Source: Collybiopsis luxurians FD-317 M1
Lineage: Eukaryota; Basidiomycota; Agaricomycetes; Agaricales; Omphalotaceae
Length of the DNA stretch: 12,499 nt
Direction: 5' to 3'
Assembly: GCA_000827265.1 (NCBI GenBank)
Contig: KN834837.1
Coordinates: 1 to 12,499, forward strand
Position numbers and translations under genes: made by a program. The notes beneath the pieces are model-generated. The model made no database searches. It saw nothing but the letters and a program-made list of their open reading frames with translations, and was not told the DNA's origin. Below are positions 8,131-12,499 of this stretch, in pieces (position 1 is the stretch's first letter; the number at the start of each line of letters is the position of its first letter).

Positions 8131-10080
8131 GCCCTGGAGCATATGCGCTATAAAAGCTGTGATTCTCTTGATTTAAAATTTTTACAGAGCAGAAGAGCTA
8201 AGGAAAATGGAGTTGGACCCAATCTGAGTTCTCCTGCTTTTCGACATGCTCCTATTATTTGTGGAACTAATATTTTAAAAGATGCAACTAATGATTTAGG
8301 AGTCCAACGGTTTGCCACTGACACCAATCAAATACTTCAGTCATTCTACTCTGTGGACACACTTTGTAAATCACAGAATAAGGATGAGAGCTCTAGAAAA
8401 ATTTCCAAGCATAGCAAGATCTTAAGACCCACAGCATTAACAAATACATTAAAGGAAATTCTGTGGAACTCACCACCATCTTCAGCCAAAGAGTTAATAG
8501 GGGGTCAGCTAGACATATGTCTCGGAATGCCTGTAATCATTAAATACAACTTTGCTACTGAACTATGCATTACCAATGGTCAAGAAGCAGTAGTTGCTGG
8601 TTGGGACAGCTCCAAAATCACAGATGATAAGTCAAAATTGGATACTCTCTATGTAAGATTAACTAATCCACCTCAACCCATTCAATTACCACATTTGCCT
8701 CCAAATGTTGTACCAATCCCAAGTAGGAAGCATCACACTTATTTTACATTGCCTAGTGGATGGATGTTGTCTCTTTATCGAGAGCAAGTGGATGTGCTTC
8801 CATTTTTTGCCTTAACAGATTATGCCAGTCAAGGAAAGACTCGCCCTGTCAATGTGGTGGAAACAACCTCCTTATCTTCCTGTCAATCTTATTACACTGC
8901 ATTATCTAGGAGCTCTAATGCACAACATACTGCTATAATTGGTGAAATAAATTCTGACTTGATAACTGGAGGTTTAGGATCACAGGGATGGTTGCGGCAG
9001 GAATTTCGACATTTAGAAGTGCTTGATGAAATTACACGACTACGGTATAATGGTAAATTGCCTTCCTTTATAAAAGGTGATCGCCGATCATCACTCATTG
9101 ATTCCTGGTTAGCTTGGCGAGGAAAGAATTACATTCCTGTAGTTGATCCTGCCTTGTCATGGGTATCAGATGATATTTTATGTGGATTGAATTTTGAATC
9201 TAATGCCCCCTCAAAGCCTAAGAAATCATCTAAACAAAACAAACTGAATCCACCAAAAAGATCCAAAAATGTTCTTGAAAATTGTGGATTGGCTTGGGAT
9301 GGTCCAAACTACAGTTGTGCATATGACTCTATAATCACCTCACTCAATGTTTTGTCCCTTCTGAATCCTTCATGTCATCAGCAAATGTCAGATAATTCTG
9401 CTCCAATACTGAAAGAATTGTGTAATTCCTTCAATCTAGTGCACCAACACAGAGCTACTTTACACAATGTTCATGAAAAGTTTAGAGACTGGATTAGTGA
9501 AATGTATCCAAATAAATTCCCAAGGTATGGTCAAATTGGTACAGTATATGATGAGGTTTTAAATGTCATACTTGCTCACACAAATTCAGTGTTCTTGAAA
9601 CAAAGATTGTGTACATTTTGTGGGTACATTGGTGCCTCCCAAGAAAGTAACATCCCACACTTTTATGCTAATAATGATACACCAAATACTGTGTCCAACT
9701 GGATGACCTATATCCAAAATCATGATAGTAAAGCACCCTGTGTATCTTGTCTATCTTATTCTGTAAAAATTGCTGTAACATTTCATATAGCACCATCTTT
9801 AATATTGTTTAATCTAAATCACAGAAACAATGTTGAAATTTCCAACTGGTTCTATATTGTTGTGAATGGAGCTCAGCATTTGTACACACTTAAAGCTATT
9901 ATTTATTTTGGCTCCTTTCACTTTACATCCAGATGTTTTCAAGATGGTTCTATTTGGTATCATGATGGTATTACAACTGATGTCAATCTTGTACAGGAGA
10001 ATTTTATGCAATTAGGGCAGAATTTGAACCTGGCTGCTGAAAATAGATGTGCTGTTGGTATTATTTATGCCAAGATATAG
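8131..10080 (+). CDS. Helitron protein, C-terminal part: helicase motifs V-VI plus USP-like cysteine peptidase domain
   Basis: The same frame resumes after the TGA (first ATG 8143). The helicase is completed by DYASQGKT (8818-8841) and YYTALSR with its arginine finger (8890-8910). After a Lys/Ser-rich linker (about 9196-9275) a new domain begins with CGLAWDGPNYSCAYDS. This resembles the Cys box of ubiquitin-specific peptidases, with the likely nucleophile Cys at 9316-9318. Two CxxC pairs follow (CTFC 9610-9621, CVSC 9739-9750), placed like the zinc-binding fingers of USPs. Then come FHFTSR with the likely catalytic His at 9919-9921 and WYHDG with the likely Asp at 9964-9966. The stop is TAG at 10078-10080. 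All three presumed catalytic residues are present. The role in transposition is unknown; deubiquitination or polyprotein cleavage are guesses. The family assignment rests on motif spacing only. Confidence 0.85.
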   Translation, partial: ALEHMRYKSCDSLDLKFLQSRRAKENGVGPNLSSPAFRHAPIICGTNILKDATNDLGVQRFATDTNQILQSFYSVDTLCKSQNKDESSRKISKHSKILRPTALTNTLKEILWNSPPSSAKELIGGQLDICLGMPVIIKYNFATELCITNGQEAVVAGWDSSKITDDKSKLDTLYVRLTNPPQPIQLPHLPPNVVPIPSRKHHTYFTLPSGWMLSLYREQVDVLPFFALTDYASQGKTRPVNVVETTSLSSCQSYYTALSRSSNAQHTAIIGEINSDLITGGLGSQGWLRQEFRHLEVLDEITRLRYNGKLPSFIKGDRRSSLIDSWLAWRGKNYIPVVDPALSWVSDDILCGLNFESNAPSKPKKSSKQNKLNPPKRSKNVLENCGLAWDGPNYSCAYDSIITSLNVLSLLNPSCHQQMSDNSAPILKELCNSFNLVHQHRATLHNVHEKFRDWISEMYPNKFPRYGQIGTVYDEVLNVILAHTNSVFLKQRLCTFCGYIGASQESNIPHFYANNDTPNTVSNWMTYIQNHDSKAPCVSCLSYSVKIAVTFHIAPSLILFNLNHRNNVEISNWFYIVVNGAQHLYTLKAIIYFGSFHFTSRCFQDGSIWYHDGITTDVNLVQENFMQLGQNLNLAAENRCAVGIIYAKI

Positions 10081-10374
10081 ATCCACAAATTGTTAATGCA
10101 CTTACTCCCACCTCAGCTTATATTCTAGCCTGTTGGTAGAAAGAGAATGACCAAAAAAAATCTCTGTTACTCACCACACAGCCTCACAGCCACACAATAA
10201 CCACTGACCAAAAATAATGCTGGTCAATTGTATAACTGGCACATATGAAATGATTCATTGTCCTCATCTTACTCAGTATGAAATTATAGATCTAATACAA
10301 CAAAAAATAATGAAAAACTTCATGAGGATGGTATTCATTAATCTGAATGATATTGGACACTGCATACTGATAGT

Positions 10375-10408
10375 ACTTGAGGAGGTGAAGCTCATCACCT
10401 CCTCAAGT
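10375..10408 (+). terminator. Perfect 14-bp hairpin, candidate Helitron 3' hairpin
   Basis: The arm ACTTGAGGAGGTGA (10375-10388) is the exact reverse complement of TCACCTCCTCAAGT (10395-10408) with a 6-nt loop. Helitrons carry a short hairpin just inside their 3' end that acts as the transposition terminator, and this stem has the right size and position relative to the gene. The expected CTRR end about 10-12 nt downstream is not clear. Confidence 0.5.
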
Positions 10409-10478
10409 CCTATTAAATAGGAATTGGGACATATATACTAACTTGTACATTTTAAAATGTTGCAAAATCAATGTACAA
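10407..10478. repeat. Cluster of short palindromes after the hairpin
   Basis: TCCTATT-A-AATAGGA lies at 10407-10421, ACATTTTAAAATGT is a perfect 14-bp palindrome at 10448-10461, and TTGTACATT (10443-10451) pairs with AATGTACAA (10470-10478). AT-rich palindromes arise by chance more readily than the GC-containing hairpin before them, so only the clustering is notable. Confidence 0.45.
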
Positions 10479-10935
10479 ATAGAATCTACCTGAGAAGCCC
10501 ACACCAAATAATGACAATGTATATTTCACAGGAGTTTAAATGCTGTGCCAGTACCTATGGAATTGTTTACTGGTGTCAGTATTGTATTGCTTATCACATA
10601 TAATTGACAGCACTGGAACTAGTGTTGCCACGGCTTAGCTAGCCACAAGTCAACTCAACCAGCTGTGGCTCCAACCTGAACTAAAGCAGGCTGAGCACTC
10701 CTTCAGCCAGCTCAAGCTGGTGCAGTCCATACCAAGAAAAATAAGTATAGATTTGTTTGCCATATGTTTGAAATTGAAATTACTGAAAAAAAACAAATGG
10801 TGCTTTCTTACTATCATATACAGAAACATGTTTCACACTTATTGCACAGAAATAATCAATGAAAACACTGGTTCAGACCAAATGGTCAATATTGTACAGA
10901 CTTGATGAAGAAAACAAGCATGGGATACAGACACA

Positions 10936-12335
10936 TCAGTAATTTCCATCCACTTCCAATTCTGAATCAGATTCAAATGAAACCATGTTATTTCCACCCA
11001 TTGGATCATCTGGAATAGCAAGCACCACAACCCAATGAACATTGAAATTCACCATATGCTTTCCCTCCTGAACTCGCCGAAAGACAGTATGACAAATGAG
11101 GACAATGGATCCTGCAGGCACCTCAACCATCTTGTCACCATCCTTCAATAATGGAAGTTTTGTGGGACCTTTTTCATCTAAGTCCTCAGGGTGGAATTCC
11201 CGGCCTCGTGCATCATAAATAGGAACTGGAACTTATGTCAGAGAGCAGTAATATTACAGATATCGACATACTGAAATTGTTTGCAAATGGACAGTCTGCC
11301 AGTTTTCTGTCTGAACGATCAGTGACAATATCAATGTATTCTAATGAAATTCAGTAAGCTTATTACATATTTTTTGAAAATTGCTCACCCTGCTTTCCAA
11401 ACTTTGTGCTTGCAGAAAATACATCTTTCCATGCATTGGCAACCAACAAAGTGCGATTAAAGCCATCACAAAGTGCACCAGAGGTCAGGGCAAGCTCTTG
11501 TGCAAACATCCGAAATTTGATCTTCTTCATGCTTTTTGGAGGATTAATAGAGACTTTTTCTGCAGATACAAGGTGACAGTATTCAGCAACACCAACTGTG
11601 ATGGCTTTCATAGTAGTTGGTTCAATATTTGGAGACCAGAACTTGAGAAAACTTTCATGGCGAGATCCTGTCCGCCCATCAGGGTAGATGAACCTCATAT
11701 CTATCTGTGCTAAATTTGCATATGGAACCCTCCCTTGGAAGGTAAACCAGGTCTTTAACATCCTAAATCAAAATTAGAATATGCAAAATATTTGAATTTA
11801 ACTGCACACCGCAACAGTAATTTTTCATTAGTTTTAGCCTCAAATTTATCCATAATGTGCGTAAGCATGGTTCCCTGGATCTGAGAATCTTGCCCATCAA
11901 GAAGCATGCCTTGCAGGCTATGAATTTGGCTTAGCCAATATCTGTGTATACTTCCAGAACTCACCGTCGAGGATTTAGATCAGAATAACAATCACTCAAT
12001 AGGTCATCTTGAAGATCCTCAACAATAATCCCCTTGGCCATTTTTGTGACAATGCTACAAACAAAGTTAGTTACAACATCATTGAATTCAATATAATTTG
12101 GAACATTTCACACATGGGACTAGGATTACCAACAACAGTTACCGAATGCTTTCCATGTGTACTGCTTGGCTGTTCTTGCTCACTGCTGGGCTTTTCAGGA
12201 GACCCTTGGGGTGTTGGTAGACTGTGTACCACAGCGGGCTGTTTTCCAGGAGACCTGCCCAACAATGAGTCCAAAGTAAGTTGTTTCAATCTATAATTGA
12301 TTTGCTTACCTTTTGCTCTGTCTTTTAGGCGACAT
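10936..12335 (-). CDS. Seven-exon gene, 367-residue protein of unrecognised family
   Basis: Exons in transcript order are 12335-12310, 12254-12114, 12054-11965, 11917-11810, 11762-11389, 11340-11272 and 11231-10936. They sum to 1104 nt, one frame from ATG to TGA. The six introns are 55, 59, 47, 47, 48 and 40 nt, all GT...AG, with branch-like CTAAC, CTAAG, CTAAT and CTGAC sites. The protein starts MSPKRQSKRSPGKQ (basic, then a Ser/Pro/Glu-rich low-complexity tail to about residue 50). An acidic stretch VEDLQDDLLSD follows, then a long central domain with MRFIYPDGRTGSRHESFLKFW and VSINPPKSMKKIKFRMF, and a beta-rich C-terminal part (VPAGSIVLICHTVFRR, MVNFNVHWVVVLAIP) ending in an acidic tail. 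No signal peptide or membrane segment is seen. No function can be assigned. The beta-rich end could be an OB-like fold, a guess only. The gene converges on the Helitron and shows no breaks, so it looks functional. Exon-intron borders are inferred from sequence alone. Confidence 0.8.
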
Positions 12336-12403
12336 GGTTGGAACCTATTTGTAAATGGCAAAAGAGGGAATATCTTCGGTCTGTTCCATTTTACTACTTA
12401 CCT

Positions 12404-12499
12404 TTAATATGACAGACACAGTGCCGGCATACAACCCCCAGGCTGATTCATTGGCATTAGTCTAACTGTAACTTCGTGCAGATCTTCATCACCTTGAGG
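12404..12499 (-). CDS. Possible 3' end of another minus-strand gene (partial)
   Basis: An open frame of 31 codons enters from the window edge and ends at TAA (12406-12404), with sequence LHEVTVRLMPMNQPGG followed by CMPALCLSY. A GTAAGT donor-like site lies just after the stop. It is too short to prove coding. If real, its stop lies about 70 bp upstream of the ATG of the seven-exon gene, in the same orientation; alternatively this is the promoter or 5' leader of that gene. Confidence 0.3.
   Translation of the reverse strand, partial: PQGDEDLHEVTVRLMPMNQPGGCMPALCLSY

Larger units (their letters stand above)
2890..10408 (+). mobile_element. Helitron (autonomous type, now inactivated); ends not resolved
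   Basis: A rolling-circle transposon is indicated by a single frame combining an HUH/Y2 Rep endonuclease and a Pif1-type helicase, the signature of Helitrons. The right limit used here is the end of the strong hairpin at 10375-10408, which sits 295 bp beyond the stop codon where a Helitron 3' hairpin is expected. The left limit is only the start of the open frame. I could not find a convincing 5' TC terminus, nor a CTRR followed by T at a suitable distance after the hairpin, so the true borders may lie further out on both sides. The element has no introns across at least 6.6 kb. Two nonsense codons (4819-4821 and 8128-8130) make this copy non-autonomous as read. Confidence 0.75.
10081..10935. 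other. Convergent intergenic region with inverted repeats
   Basis: This 855-bp gap lies between the Helitron stop codon and the stop codon of the minus-strand gene, so both transcription units end into it. I see no credible gene. It contains the hairpin at 10375-10408, a cluster of smaller inverted repeats up to 10478, and a GC-richer block at about 10619-10735 with several short dyads. A 67-codon open frame at 10217-10420 is not convincing. Confidence 0.6.

Noticed and set aside
10217..10420. A 67-codon plus-strand open frame after the Helitron
   Set aside because: It has no recognisable motif, its end runs through the perfect hairpin, and the length is expected by chance.
10619..10622. CTAG followed by T as the definite Helitron 3' end
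   Set aside because: Only an imperfect hairpin precedes it, and it is over 200 nt from the strong hairpin at 10375-10408. The four-base motif is too common to accept alone.
10619..10735. A tRNA gene or tRNA-derived SINE
   Set aside because: No cloverleaf, anticodon arm or credible A and B boxes can be placed on either strand.
11942..11964. An ultra-short 23-nt intron in the minus-strand gene
   Set aside because: The next acceptor gives a normal 47-nt intron (11964-11918) with a CTAAG branch-like site and preserves the frame, so no micro-intron is needed.
12055..12113. A stop codon (TGA) interrupting a coding-looking stretch in the minus-strand gene
   Set aside because: The stretch is explained as a 59-nt intron with a textbook CTAAC branch site, leaving the gene unbroken.
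12255..12290. A PCNA-interacting-peptide-like KQLTLDSLL segment near the start of the minus-strand gene
   Set aside because: It appears only if a 19-nt intron is assumed. The 55-nt intron 12309-12255 ends at a better acceptor, keeps the same frame and removes this segment.

Overview
The window looks like a filamentous fungal genome, most likely a basidiomycete (Agaricomycetes). Three things suggest this: a gene whose frame closes only after removing six short introns (40-59 nt) with GT-AG ends and CTAAC/CTGAC-type branch sites; a large intronless Helitron reading frame of the kind common in agaricomycetes; and a decayed SPT5-like KOW-domain fragment, a family that resembles the SPT5-like copies I associate with agaricomycete genomes. 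No bacterial signals (operons, Shine-Dalgarno sites, CRISPR) are present. The assignment is by inference, since no database search was possible.

Layout from left to right. 1-795: plus-strand remnant of an SPT5-like/KOW gene with several in-frame stops. About 977-2425: degenerate tandem repeats with a 104-114 bp period. This array is interrupted at 1372-1749 by a small Tc1/mariner-type element with 63/64 bp terminal inverted repeats, a TA target duplication and a fragment of the 5' end of a transposase gene on the minus strand. 2426-3432: pyrimidine-rich sequence of uncertain coding status. About 3433-10080: one reading frame of some 2,200 codons encoding a Helitron RepHel protein, in this order: N-terminal Cys pairs, a DUF6570-like region, the HUH/Y2 Rep nuclease, a Pif1-type helicase, and a C-terminal ubiquitin-specific-peptidase-like domain. 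It is cut into three pieces by two in-frame TGA codons but is otherwise undamaged. 10081-10935: non-coding, with a strong 14-bp hairpin at 10375-10408. 10936-12335: a convergent minus-strand gene of seven exons (367 residues), structurally intact but of no family I recognise. 12404-12499: possible tail of another minus-strand gene.

Working picture: a repeat-rich accessory region. An old gene copy, a satellite-like array with a nested cut-and-paste element, and a recently silenced rolling-circle transposon lie next to an apparently functional spliced gene. Observations most worth a second look are the peptidase-like tail on the Helitron protein, the pair of lone nonsense codons in an otherwise open 6.6-kb frame, the empty-site evidence for the nested element within the same window, and the intact unrecognised gene beside the Helitron.
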